The notes below the pieces were generated by a model that saw only the letters and a list, made by a program, of their open reading frames with translations, did no database searches and was not told the origin of the DNA. Source: Streptomyces sp. ITFR-16 (GTDB lineage: Bacteria; Actinomycetota; Actinomycetes; Streptomycetales; Streptomycetaceae). Taken from it: a stretch of DNA of 64,000 nt. The position numbers were made by a program, and so were the translations under genes. How positions within the stretch are numbered: position 1 is the first letter of the stretch; each line of letters begins with the position of its first letter. Location: the NCBI RefSeq assembly GCF_031844705.1, contig NZ_CP134609.1:4154001-4218000 (forward strand), read 5' to 3'. Below, piece after piece: positions 8,200-16,366 of the stretch.

Positions 8200-8868
8200 A
8201 TGCGCGCTCACAAGCTCACCCTCGCCGCCCTGGCCGTCGTCGCCGGACTCTCGCTCACCGCCTGCCAGAACGACGACGACGGCGCGGGGCAGACGGCCCC
8301 GCCGGCCGGGGCTTCCGGTGCGTCCGGTTCCTCCGCGTCCGCGACGCCTTCCTCCGACGGGGGTCCGGCCACCGGCGGTGACGGGAGCGGGGGCGGCGAC
8401 GAGAAGGGCTCCGGCACCGGCGGGAGCGGGTCCGGCACCGAGGCCAAGGCCGGCAAGTGCCGCACCGACGGGCTGAAGATCTCGGCGATCGACGCCACCA
8501 TCGGCGGCGACACCGACGGCACCGTCGCGGTGGAGCTGAAGAACACCAGCGGCAAGGACTGCGTGATCTCCGGGTTCGCGGGCGTCGACCTGAAGACCAA
8601 CGCCGGTTCCCTGTCCGCCACGCGCACGGGCGCGCCCGCCGAGCCGTACGTCCTCAGGAGCGGGAAGCAGGTGGCCTTCGGCATCAACTACCCGCTCAAC
8701 GAGACGGGTGGCTCGGGCGTACGCGTCACCGGGCTCGTGGTGACCCCGCCGGACGAGACGACGTCGGTGACCCTCGCCTGGCCGGGCGCCGCCACGCTGC
8801 CCGCCACGGACGGCTCCGGTTCCCCGGTGAAGGTCGGCCCGATCGGCAGCGCCGGCCAGGGCGGCTGA
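8200..8868 (+). CDS. DUF4232 family lipoprotein
   Basis: Secreted lipoprotein of 222 residues. Signal peptide MRAHKLTLAALAVVAGLSLTAC ends in the lipobox LTAC, so Cys22 is the lipidated residue. A Gly/Ser/Ala-rich, low-complexity spacer (about 30-85) precedes a globular beta domain with Cys pair (KCRTDGLKIS ... SGKDCVISGFAGVDL) matching the DUF4232 pattern found in many actinobacterial surface proteins. ATG has GAGG 8 bases upstream. It converges on the DD-transpeptidase gene with a shared terminator. Location in the cell envelope is well supported; function is unknown. Confidence 0.82.
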   Translation: MRAHKLTLAALAVVAGLSLTACQNDDDGAGQTAPPAGASGASGSSASATPSSDGGPATGGDGSGGGDEKGSGTGGSGSGTEAKAGKCRTDGLKISAIDATIGGDTDGTVAVELKNTSGKDCVISGFAGVDLKTNAGSLSATRTGAPAEPYVLRSGKQVAFGINYPLNETGGSGVRVTGLVVTPPDETTSVTLAWPGAATLPATDGSGSPVKVGPIGSAGQGG

Positions 8869-8894
8869 CCCGCGCGGCCGACGGGCGCACGCAA

Positions 8895-8929
8895 AGAGGG
8901 GCCCCGCAGCCACGCTGCGGGGCCCCTCT
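8895..8929. terminator. Bidirectional terminator hairpin
   Basis: A 15-bp stem (AGAGGGGCCCCGCAG and its complement) with a 5-base loop sits between the convergent lipoprotein and DD-transpeptidase genes, 26 bases after one stop and 18 before the other. Confidence 0.85.
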
Positions 8930-8947
8930 CGCGTCGGACGGAGCGGG

Positions 8948-9850
8948 CTACTTCTTGAACCCGTAGTCCATCAGCTTCTTCGCGTCCGCCGTGCGGGTCG
9001 CCTCCGAGGTGGAGGTCAGGACCGTACCGATCACCGTCTTGCCCTTGCGGGTGGCGGCGAAGACCAGGCAGTACTTGGCCGCCGGGCCGGAGCCGGTCTT
9101 CACACCGATCGCGCCGCTGTACGTGCCCAGCAGCTTGTTCGTGTTGGTCCACGACATGTAGCGGTAGCCGCCGCTCTTCGTCGTGACCTTCTGCTTCGTC
9201 GACTTCGTCTTCACGACCGTGCGGAACGTGGAGTACTTCATCGCGCTGCTGGCGAGCTTGGTCAGGTCGCGCGGGGTCGAGTAGTTGGACCCGTTCCCTA
9301 TGCCGTCGAACGAGTCGAAGTGCGTGTTCTTCAGGCCGAGCGTCTTGGCGGTCGAGTTCATCTTGCCGATGAACGACTTCACCCGCGCCGCACGCGTGGA
9401 GCCGGCGCCGAACTTGTCGGCCAGCGCGTACGCCGCGTCGCAGCCGGACGGCAGCATCAGGCCGTACAGCAGCTGGCGGACCGTGACCTTGTCGCCCACG
9501 ATGAGGCGGGCCGAGGACGCGCCCTTGGAGACGATGTAGTCGCTGTACGCCTTCTGGACCGTGACCTTGGAGTCCAGGTTCAGGCCCTTCTGGGCCAGCA
9601 CCACCCGGGCGGTCATGATCTTCGTGGTGGAACCGGTGGAGCGACGGGTGTCCGCGGCCTTGGTGAAGAGCGTCTTGCCCGTGCCGTTGTTCATCACGAA
9701 GCCGCCCTTGGCGACGATCGAGGGCGCCTTCGGTGCGGCGGCGGCCTGCGCCGTGGAGGCGAACGCGCCGCCCGCGATGACGGCACCTGCGGTCAGGGCC
9801 ACCGTGGCGGTGGCCGATACGCGCCTTATGCCCTTAATGCCGATATTCAA
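8948..9850 (-). CDS. Low-molecular-mass serine DD-transpeptidase/carboxypeptidase (K15 type, S11 family)
   Basis: Exported penicillin-binding enzyme acting on D-Ala-D-Ala ends of peptidoglycan. A signal peptide (residues 1 to about 39, ending ASTAQAAAAP) is followed by the three active-site motifs: STTK (Ser74, Lys77), SGC (135-137) and KTGSG (251-255). Most of the family has SxN as second motif; the SGC variant is the known signature of the Streptomyces K15 DD-transpeptidase, whose mature numbering (Ser35, Ser96-Gly-Cys98) fits this protein after removing about 39 residues. Length 300 is normal. ATG is the only good start for the signal peptide. I am confident of the family and fairly confident of the K15 subgroup. 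Confidence 0.92.
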   Translation of the reverse strand: MNIGIKGIRRVSATATVALTAGAVIAGGAFASTAQAAAAPKAPSIVAKGGFVMNNGTGKTLFTKAADTRRSTGSTTKIMTARVVLAQKGLNLDSKVTVQKAYSDYIVSKGASSARLIVGDKVTVRQLLYGLMLPSGCDAAYALADKFGAGSTRAARVKSFIGKMNSTAKTLGLKNTHFDSFDGIGNGSNYSTPRDLTKLASSAMKYSTFRTVVKTKSTKQKVTTKSGGYRYMSWTNTNKLLGTYSGAIGVKTGSGPAAKYCLVFAATRKGKTVIGTVLTSTSEATRTADAKKLMDYGFKK

Positions 9851-10045
9851 GTTGAACGCTCCAAATGCCCCTGGAATGCGGCCACATGAGGGTGCCGCGC
9901 GCTGATGAGACTCGCGAGAGGGGTGAATGGTTGTGTCGCGTGAGGGGGTGATTTTTTACGACATCCACGCGACGGGGTCGCTGGATTCCGGCTGGAGCGG
10001 GCGTCCGGATCGTGGACCGGTTCTTTTATGCGTGCATGTTGTATC

Positions 10046-10051
10046 TATGCT
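10046..10051 (+). promoter_or_regulatory. Candidate -10 box for a leaderless GntR transcript
   Basis: TATGCT lies 6 bases before the GntR start ATG, the distance expected if transcription starts at the A of ATG. No ribosome site is present between, which also favours a leaderless message. The -35 region is not obvious. Confidence 0.35.
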
Positions 10052-10057
10052 GTGCGC

Positions 10058-10732
10058 ATGCCTGCCTCAGCCCCGTCCCCCGTCCGGCCGCCCGTCAAGC
10101 AGCCCCCCGCCGCCGAGCGCGTCTACACCCACATCAAGGACGCGGTCCTGGACCGCCGCTACGAGGGCGGCACGCTGCTGACCGAGGGCGATCTCGCGGA
10201 GGCCGTCGGGGTCTCCCGTACGCCGGTGCGCGAGGCGCTGCTGCGGCTGGAGGTCGAAGGGCTGATCAAGCTCTATCCGAAGAAGGGCGCGCTGGTGCTG
10301 GCCGTCTCCGCGCAGGAGATCGCGGACGTGGTGGAGACCCGGCTGCTCGTCGAGGAGTTCGCCGTCCGCAAGGCGGTGCCGGCGTCGGCGAAGCTGATCG
10401 CCCGGCTGGAGGAGCTTCTGGAGGAGCAGCGGCAGATGTCGGAGGCCGGTGACCTGGCCGCCGTGTCCGTGAAGGACCGCTGTTTCCACGCGGAGATCGT
10501 GCGCCACGCGGGCAACGAGATCCTCTCGCGCCTCTACGACCAGCTGCGCGACCGCCAGCTGCGGATGGGCGTCGCCGTCATGGAGGCCCACCCGGGCAGG
10601 ATCGCCGCGAACATCACGGAGCACAGCGAGCTGCTGGAGGCGATCAGAGCCGGTGACGCGGACGGCGCCGCGCAGGTCGTGCGCCGCCATGTCAGCCGGG
10701 TCAAGGTGCTGGTCAGGGGTGAGGACCGGTGA
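10058..10732 (+). CDS. GntR-family regulator, FadR/FCD subgroup
   Basis: Repressor-type regulator of 224 residues. The winged helix-turn-helix occupies about residues 16-82 (YTHIKDAVLDRRYEGGTLL, LAEAVGVSRTPVREALLRLE, GLIKLYPKKGALV); the C-terminal FCD all-helical ligand domain contains the expected metal or ligand residues (RLLVEEFAVRKA, FHAEIVRHAGNEIL, HSELLEAIRAGD). It overlaps the following MFS gene by 4 bases (GTGA), so it most likely controls that transporter and itself in response to the transported compound, probably an organic acid. ATG at 10058 is used; upstream in-frame ATG at 10028 lies in the presumed promoter. Confidence 0.88.
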   Translation: MPASAPSPVRPPVKQPPAAERVYTHIKDAVLDRRYEGGTLLTEGDLAEAVGVSRTPVREALLRLEVEGLIKLYPKKGALVLAVSAQEIADVVETRLLVEEFAVRKAVPASAKLIARLEELLEEQRQMSEAGDLAAVSVKDRCFHAEIVRHAGNEILSRLYDQLRDRQLRMGVAVMEAHPGRIAANITEHSELLEAIRAGDADGAAQVVRRHVSRVKVLVRGEDR

Positions 10733-12039
10733 GTTCGGCCGCCGCCCCCACCCTGTCCCTGCCCGGTGACCCGCCCGGCGGCCGGCGTGCCGCCTGGGTC
10801 TGGGGCATCGGTGTCGCCGTCTACTTCGTCGCCATCATCTTCCGCACCAGCCTGGGCGTCGCCGGGCTCGACGCCGCCGACCGCTTCGACGTCAACGCCT
10901 CGGCGCTGTCCACCTTCTCCATCCTCCAGCTGCTGGTCTACGCGGGCATGCAGATACCCGTCGGGCTGATGGTGGACCGGCTGGGCACCAAGAAGGTCCT
11001 CACCCTCGGGGCCGTCCTGTTCACCCTGGGCCAGCTCGGCTTCGCGCTCTCGCCCTCGTACGGCACCGCGCTGGCCTCCCGCGCCCTGCTGGGCTGCGGC
11101 GACGCGATGACGTTCATCAGCGTGCTGCGACTGGGTGCGCGCTGGTTCCCGGCCCGCCGGGGGCCGCTGATCGGACAGGTCGCCGCGCTCTTCGGAATGG
11201 CGGGCAACCTCGTCTCGACGCTGGTCATCGCCCGCGCCCTGCACGGCTTCGGCTGGACCACCACCTTCGTCGGCAGCTCGCTGGCCGGGGTCGTGGTGCT
11301 GGTGCTGCTCCTGCTCTTCCTGAAGGACCACCCCGAGGGGTACGAGCCGCCGCCCGCGGAGCACGCCGGCGGGGCGTACGTACGCAAGCAGATCGCGGCC
11401 GCCTGGCAGGAGCCCGGCACCCGGCTCGGGATGTGGGTGCACTTCACGACGCAGTTCCCGGCGATGGTGTTCCTGCTGCTGTGGGGCATGCCGTTCCTGG
11501 TCGAGGACCAGGAGCTGAGCCGGGGGACGGCGGGGGAGCTGCTCACCCTGGTGGTGCTCTCGAACATGGCCTTCGGCCTCGTCTACGGACAGGTCATCGC
11601 CCGCCACCACGCGGCCCGGATCCCGCTGGCGCTGGGCACGGTCGCGATGACGGCCACGCTGTGGGCGTCGGCCATCCTCCATCCCGGGGATCACGCCCCG
11701 ATGTGGCTGCTGACCACCCTGTGCGTGGTGCTGGGGGCCTGCGGGCCCGCCTCGATGATCGGCTTCGACTTCGCCCGCCCGGCCAATCCGCCGGAGCGCC
11801 AGGGCACCGCGTCCGGCATCGTCAACATGGGGGGCTTCGTCGCCTCGATGACCACGCTGTTCGCCGTCGGTGTGCTGCTGGACGCGACCGGGGACAACTA
11901 CCGCGTCGCGTTCGCCTCGGTCTTCGTCCTGGAGGCGCTCGGCGTCGTCCAGATCCTGCGGCTGCGCAGGAGCGCCGCGCACCGCGAGCGGGACCACCAT
12001 GTGATCAGCCGCGTGGAGGCCGTGCACGTGCCCGTGTGA
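10729..12039 (+). CDS. Major facilitator superfamily transporter
   Basis: Inner-membrane transporter of 436 residues with about 12 hydrophobic helices. Seen: YFVAIIFRTSLGVAGLDAAD in helix 1, the loop 2-3 motif GLMVDRLGTKKVL (G-x3-D-R-x-G-x-K), and a central hydrophilic loop (DHPEGYEPPPAEH). The overall pattern resembles the organic anion or nitrate/oxalate-type group of MFS rather than multidrug pumps. GTG overlaps the GntR stop codon, giving translational coupling. Substrate unknown; the FCD-type partner suggests a carboxylate. A GC-rich hairpin follows the stop. Confidence 0.86.
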   Translation: MSSAAAPTLSLPGDPPGGRRAAWVWGIGVAVYFVAIIFRTSLGVAGLDAADRFDVNASALSTFSILQLLVYAGMQIPVGLMVDRLGTKKVLTLGAVLFTLGQLGFALSPSYGTALASRALLGCGDAMTFISVLRLGARWFPARRGPLIGQVAALFGMAGNLVSTLVIARALHGFGWTTTFVGSSLAGVVVLVLLLLFLKDHPEGYEPPPAEHAGGAYVRKQIAAAWQEPGTRLGMWVHFTTQFPAMVFLLLWGMPFLVEDQELSRGTAGELLTLVVLSNMAFGLVYGQVIARHHAARIPLALGTVAMTATLWASAILHPGDHAPMWLLTTLCVVLGACGPASMIGFDFARPANPPERQGTASGIVNMGGFVASMTTLFAVGVLLDATGDNYRVAFASVFVLEALGVVQILRLRRSAAHRERDHHVISRVEAVHVPV

Positions 12040-12059
12040 CCCCCGGCTCCACAAACGGC

Positions 12060-12093
12060 GGCGCGCCCGTCCCCCCTGCGGGGCGGGCGCGCC
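12060..12093. terminator. Terminator hairpin after the GntR-MFS operon
   Basis: Near-perfect GC stem GGCGCGCCCG/CGGGCGCGCC extended by TCCCC/GGGG around a short loop, 20 bases after the MFS stop and just before the convergent isomerase stop. Confidence 0.8.
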
Positions 12094-12108
12094 GGCTGCC
12101 GTGACCGC

Positions 12109-12933
12109 CTACGGGGTGACGGCGAAGTTCTGCAGGATGGCGTCGGCGAGATCCTGGTCGCCCTCGGCCTTGATCCGGTCCGCGACGGCACCCGGCCGCA
12201 CCCGGCCGCAGGCGAGGCGTACGTACGTCTCCCAGTCCATCGACAGCGTCACGGCCGGGCCCAGCGACGGTGCGCCGTCCACCGAGCCCCTGCCCTCCGC
12301 GTCGACCCGGATCGTGCGCAGGAACTCCACCGGCCCGTGCACATCCAGGACGACCGCCGAGTTGGGCGGGGCGCCCGCGTCCTTGGCGACCACCTTCGGC
12401 AGCCCGGCCAGCAGGATGTCCCGGGCGACGAGGGCGCCGGGGGAGTCGAGATTGCCGGGCTTGCCCAGCGTCGTCCGCAGGTCCTGCTCATGGACCCAGA
12501 CATCGAAGGCGCGCATCCGCAGCGCCAGTTCGAGTGTCTGCTCCTTGCCCAGCGGCGCCCGCGTCATGGTCTCCGGATCACGCGTCTCGTTCCGCAGCTG
12601 CCGGGAACGGCGGATGATCGTGTACTCCAGCTCGGAGGTCATCTCCGGTGCGGTGTGGTGGCGCCGGACGTCGACCTGCATCTCCATGTAGCGGGCGAAG
12701 TCGCTCTGCACATGGTAAAGATCGCGCGGCAGCGTGTGGATCGGGCGAGGATCGCCGAGCTGCTCGCACTCCATGCCGATGATGTGCGACACGATGTCGC
12801 GCACCGACCAGTTGGGGCAGGGCGTACGGCCGTTCCACTCCCCCTCGGTGAGCGGGCTCACCAGCTCGGCTATCGACTCGATGGAGTGGGTCCAGGCGTC
12901 GGCGTAGGTCTGGAGGCTGGGATGGACGGTCAC
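12109..12933 (-). CDS. Maleylpyruvate isomerase-family (mycothiol-dependent, DinB-like) protein
   Basis: A 274-residue member of the actinobacterial MDMPI/DinB-like family. The N-terminal four-helix metal-binding domain shows TPCPNWSVRDIVSHIIGMECE (first His) and MRAFDVWVHEQDLR (His later), the positions that bind a divalent metal in the family; the C-terminal SCP2-like domain (about 185-260) ends with TYVRLACGRVRPGAVADRI. Family members use mycothiol or related thiols as cofactor for isomerase or transferase reactions. Standing alone and divergent from the nitrilase gene, it gives no clue to its substrate, so only the family is called. Confidence 0.82.
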   Translation of the reverse strand: MTVHPSLQTYADAWTHSIESIAELVSPLTEGEWNGRTPCPNWSVRDIVSHIIGMECEQLGDPRPIHTLPRDLYHVQSDFARYMEMQVDVRRHHTAPEMTSELEYTIIRRSRQLRNETRDPETMTRAPLGKEQTLELALRMRAFDVWVHEQDLRTTLGKPGNLDSPGALVARDILLAGLPKVVAKDAGAPPNSAVVLDVHGPVEFLRTIRVDAEGRGSVDGAPSLGPAVTLSMDWETYVRLACGRVRPGAVADRIKAEGDQDLADAILQNFAVTP

Positions 12934-13110
12934 GGGACCCCTCGTGCGGTTCTGCGGTGCATGGGCTGGCGAGCTTGGGCGCGGACGGCGGGCAGCGAGC
13001 TGCGATGAGGTTCGGTCGCTAAGTTACGCTGCGAGCAGGCACCCCGGCAGTGCTTTCGTGTGACGATCGTAGGCCCGTGTTGACGGCTCGAATGCCAGGA
13101 CGGTGGTAGT

Positions 13111-13911
13111 GTGCGCGCCTCCCTCATCCAGATCGCAGTAGACCCGGACGAATCCGTCAATTCCCGTAGGGAACGAGCGGCTTCGCTGGTCGCGGCGCAG
13201 CGGGGCGCGGACCTCGTGGTGCTGCCCGAGCTCTGGCCGGTCGGGGCCTTCGCCTATACGGCGTTCGAGGACGAGGCCGAGCCGCTGCACGGCCCCACGC
13301 ACGAGGTGATGGCCAAGGCCGCCGCCGAGGCCGGGGTCTGGCTGCATGCCGGTTCCTTCGTGGAGCGGGCCGAGGACGCCACCCTCTACAACACCACCCT
13401 GGTCTTCACGCCCGAGGGCGAGCGGGCCGCCGCCTACCGCAAGATCCACCGTTTCGGCTTCGACAAGGGCGAGGCGGTCATGATGGGCGCCGGCGACGCG
13501 CTGGTGACGGTCGCCCTGCCGGAGACCACGCTCGGCCTCGCCACCTGCTACGACCTGCGCTTCCCCGAGATGTTCCGTGGCCTGGTCGACTCCGGCGCCG
13601 AGACCCTGGTCGTCGCGGCCGGCTGGCCGGAGCGCCGCCGTGCCCACTGGACGCTCCTGGCCCAGGCCAGAGCGGTCGAGAATCAGGCCTATGTGCTGGC
13701 CGTCGGCTCCGCCGGCACTCACGCCGACATCCAGCAGGCCGGCCACAGCATCGTCGTCGACCCCTGGGGCGAGGTGCTCGCCGAGGCGGGCGCGGACGAG
13801 GAGGTGCTGACCGTGGAGTTCGACCCGGGCCGGGTCGCCGCCACCCGCGATCAGTTCCCGGCGCTCAAGGACCGCCGACTGGGGCTGGCCACACCGACGA
13901 TCCGGGCCTGA
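13111..13911 (+). CDS. Carbon-nitrogen hydrolase (nitrilase/omega-amidase family)
   Basis: Amidohydrolase of 266 residues with the full catalytic triad: Glu40 in VLPELWP, Lys111 in YRKIHRFGFDKG and Cys146 in LATCYDLRFPE. The R-F-x-E context after Cys and the compact length fit the omega-amidase/Nit2-like branch, which hydrolyses 2-oxoglutaramate-type amides, more than true nitrilases. GTG at 13111 gives the normal N-terminus VRASLIQIAV. It ends 10 bases before a parS palindrome that may also serve as terminator. Exact substrate is inferred only at family level. Confidence 0.88.
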   Translation: MRASLIQIAVDPDESVNSRRERAASLVAAQRGADLVVLPELWPVGAFAYTAFEDEAEPLHGPTHEVMAKAAAEAGVWLHAGSFVERAEDATLYNTTLVFTPEGERAAAYRKIHRFGFDKGEAVMMGAGDALVTVALPETTLGLATCYDLRFPEMFRGLVDSGAETLVVAAGWPERRRAHWTLLAQARAVENQAYVLAVGSAGTHADIQQAGHSIVVDPWGEVLAEAGADEEVLTVEFDPGRVAATRDQFPALKDRRLGLATPTIRA

Positions 13912-13921
13912 CCGAGGAGAG

Positions 13922-13947
13922 GCGCCTGTTTCACGTGAAACAGGCGC
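13922..13947. other. parS site 1 (ParB-binding palindrome), also hairpin
   Basis: Contains GTTTCACGTGAAAC at 13928-13941, the consensus for chromosomal ParB, inside a perfect 26-bp palindrome. It lies between convergent genes (nitrilase and LURP-like), so its RNA could also fold into a terminator. In Streptomyces, parS copies cluster around oriC and organise chromosome segregation during sporulation. Confidence 0.9.
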
Positions 13948-13957
13948 GCCCGCCTTC

Positions 13958-14449
13958 TCAGTCCTCGTGCTCCTTCTCCGCGAGCACGATCACGCACACC
14001 GCCACCGCGATCAGCAGCCCCGCATCGGCGTCGTCCCGCACGATGTCGATCCCGTACGTGTCCCGGACGGTCAGCCAGCGGCGCGAGATCTGGGCCAGCA
14101 GCTCCCCGTCGTAGTCCACCGCGAACTCGCGGTCCAGGATCTTCCCGCTGACGTCCAGCTCGGTGCCGTCCACCAGCGTCACCCGGTAGTGGTTGCGCAG
14201 CAGCGACAGCCGCTTCCGCTTGACCTTGGCGAGCTGCTCGCCGTCCCGCTCGATGAGCATCGTGTCCCGCAGGCTCAGCAGCTTCTGCCGGATCTCGACG
14301 ACGATCCGGCCCTCGGCGTCCTTCAGCTCGAAGGTGTCCCGCACCCGCATGGCCTTGCCGTCGACGAGGAAGACCTTGCGGCCGTCCGCGTCCTCGATCC
14401 AGTAGTCGTCACCGATGCCGAACAGCCGCTCACGCACGAGAAGTCTCAT
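13958..14449 (-). CDS. LURP-one-related (tubby-like fold) protein
   Basis: A 163-residue protein with repeated short beta strands of the LURP-one/DUF567 type: VRERLFGIGDDYWIEDADG, VFLVDGKAMRVRDTFELKD, VEIRQKLLSLRDTMLI, VKRKRLSLLRNHYRV. These strand pairs form the phospholipid-scramblase/tubby-like barrel in known structures. The C-terminus (AGLLIAVAVCVIVLAEKEHED) contains a hydrophobic helix that in this fold packs in the barrel core rather than spanning a membrane. Function in bacteria is unknown. It is divergent from the thioredoxin-NHL gene with only 64 bases between, so promoters overlap. Confidence 0.8.
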   Translation of the reverse strand: MRLLVRERLFGIGDDYWIEDADGRKVFLVDGKAMRVRDTFELKDAEGRIVVEIRQKLLSLRDTMLIERDGEQLAKVKRKRLSLLRNHYRVTLVDGTELDVSGKILDREFAVDYDGELLAQISRRWLTVRDTYGIDIVRDDADAGLLIAVAVCVIVLAEKEHED

Positions 14450-14513
14450 GGCTCACAGGTTCCCCGAGCTTCCTGTGGAATGCGTGGACGCCACGGTGAT
14501 GTTGACTGTTCAC

Positions 14514-16325
14514 ATGGCAACACGTGCACGCGTCAGGGCCCCCGAACTGATCGGCAAGGGCGGCTGGCTCAATACAGGCGACCGGCAGTACACCCTCGCT
14601 GACCTGCGAGGGCGCATTGTGATCTTGGATTTCTGGACGTTCTGCTGTGTGAACTGTCTGCATGTCCTGGATGAGCTGCGCGAGCTGGAGGAGAAGCACC
14701 GCGACACCGTGGTGATCATCGGCGTCCACTCGCCGAAGTTCGTCCACGAGGCGGAGCACCGGGCCGTCGTGGACGCCGTCGAGCGGTACGAGGTGCACCA
14801 CCCGGTGCTGGACGACCCCGAGCTCGCCACGTGGAAGCAGTACGCCGTGCGCGCCTGGCCGACGCTCGTCGTCATCGACCCCGAGGGCTATGTCGTCGCC
14901 CAGCACGCCGGTGAGGGCCACGCCCACGCCATCGAGAAGCTGGTCGAGGAGCTGGAGAGCGAGCACGCGGCGAAGGGCACGCTGCGCCGGGGCGACGGGC
15001 CCTATGTGGCGCCCGAGCCGGTGGCCACGCATCTGCGCTTCCCCGGTAAGGCCCTGCTGCTGGCCGACGGCGGCTTCCTGGTCTCCGACACCACCCGCCA
15101 CCGGCTGGTCGAGCTGGACGCGGACGGCGAGACCGTCCGCCGTCACTTCGGCACCGGCGACCGCGGCTTCACCGACGGCGGGCCCGACGAGGTCCGCTTC
15201 AGCGAGCCCCAGGGGCTCGCGCTGCTGCCCGACGGCCGGATCGCCGTGGCCGACACGGTCAACCACGCGATCCGCGCACTCGACCCGGTCACCGGGGTGA
15301 CGACCACCCTCGCCGGCACCGGCCGCCAGTGGTGGCAGGGGGCGCCCACGAGCGGCGCCGCCCGCGAGGTCGACCTCTCCTCGCCGTGGGACGTCGCCTG
15401 GTTCGACGGCAGGCTCTGGATCGCCATGGCCGGGGTGCACCAGCTGTGGACGTACGACCCCGAGGGCGGCACCGTGCGTGTCGCGGCCGGGACGACCAAC
15501 GAGGGGCTCGTCGACGGGCCGGCCGCGGAGGCGTGGTTCGCCCAGCCGTCCGGGCTCGCCGCCACCGAGGACCGGCTCTGGATCGCCGACGCGGAGACGT
15601 CATCGGTCCGCTACATCGACCTGGAGGGTGCCGTCCACACGGCCGTCGGCACCGGGCTCTTCGACTTCGGCCACCGCGACGGGGACGCCGCCCAGGCGCT
15701 GTTCCAGCACCCGCTGGGCGTCACCGCCCTGCCGGACGGGTCCGTCGCCGTCTGCGACACGTACAACCACGCCCTGCGGCGCTACGACCCGGCGAGCGGG
15801 GAGGTCACCACGCTGGCCACGGATCTGCGCGAGCCCAGCGACGCGGTGCTGGTGGACGGCGATCTCGTGGTCGTGGAGTCCGCCCGGCACCGGCTGACCC
15901 GGCTGCGGCTGCCCGAGGAGGCCGTCCGCGTCGCGGACCAGGCACACCGCACCCGGCGCACCGCCACCGAGATCGCCCCGGGCACGCTCCGGCTGGACGT
16001 CGTCTTCCAGGCGCCCGCCGGACAGAAGCTGGACACCCGGTACGGGCCCTCGACCCGGCTGCTGGTCTCCTCGACCCCGCCGGAGCTGCTGGCGAAGGGC
16101 GAGGGGGCGGGCACCGACCTCTTCCGCGACCTGGTCCTCGCGGACGGGGTGACCGAGGGCGTGCTGCACGTCTCGGCGATGGCCGCGTCCTGCGACGACG
16201 ACCCCGCGAACGAGTACCCCGCCTGCCATGTCCACCAGCAGGACTGGGGCGTCCCCGTCCGGATCACCGGCGACGGCGCGGCCCGGCTGCCGCTGGTGCT
16301 CGCCGGAATGGACGAGCAGGCCTGA
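14514..16325 (+). CDS. Thioredoxin-like/NHL-repeat protein (NHLRC2-like)
   Basis: A 603-residue cytoplasmic protein. The N-terminal thioredoxin/TlpA-like domain (about 1-150) carries FWTFCCVNC with the redox CxxC at Cys45/Cys48 and the cis-Pro region RAWPTLVVIDPEG. It is followed by five or so NHL beta-propeller blades with repeated G-F-x-D/G and LPDG-x-x-VADTxNHAIR phrases, and a C-terminal beta domain (about 500-603) with two Cys. The same domain order occurs in animal NHLRC2. ATG at 14514 is chosen because the conserved domain starts about 10 residues later; its ribosome site is weak. A thiol redox role is inferred from CxxC only. Confidence 0.85.
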   Translation: MATRARVRAPELIGKGGWLNTGDRQYTLADLRGRIVILDFWTFCCVNCLHVLDELRELEEKHRDTVVIIGVHSPKFVHEAEHRAVVDAVERYEVHHPVLDDPELATWKQYAVRAWPTLVVIDPEGYVVAQHAGEGHAHAIEKLVEELESEHAAKGTLRRGDGPYVAPEPVATHLRFPGKALLLADGGFLVSDTTRHRLVELDADGETVRRHFGTGDRGFTDGGPDEVRFSEPQGLALLPDGRIAVADTVNHAIRALDPVTGVTTTLAGTGRQWWQGAPTSGAAREVDLSSPWDVAWFDGRLWIAMAGVHQLWTYDPEGGTVRVAAGTTNEGLVDGPAAEAWFAQPSGLAATEDRLWIADAETSSVRYIDLEGAVHTAVGTGLFDFGHRDGDAAQALFQHPLGVTALPDGSVAVCDTYNHALRRYDPASGEVTTLATDLREPSDAVLVDGDLVVVESARHRLTRLRLPEEAVRVADQAHRTRRTATEIAPGTLRLDVVFQAPAGQKLDTRYGPSTRLLVSSTPPELLAKGEGAGTDLFRDLVLADGVTEGVLHVSAMAASCDDDPANEYPACHVHQQDWGVPVRITGDGAARLPLVLAGMDEQA

Positions 16326-16337
16326 GCGACGCGGGGT

Positions 16338-16364
16338 GGGGCGGGCCGGTCACCGGCCCGCCCC
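16338..16364. terminator. Bidirectional terminator hairpin
   Basis: A perfect 13-bp stem (GGGGCGGGCCGGT and complement) with a one-base centre lies between the convergent NHL-protein and SARP-regulator stop codons. Confidence 0.8.
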
Positions 16365-16366
16365 GC

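Noticed and set aside
9927..10181. Possible small gene between the DD-transpeptidase and the GntR gene
   Set aside because: Composition changes midway and the second half is the shifted GntR frame; no ribosome site.
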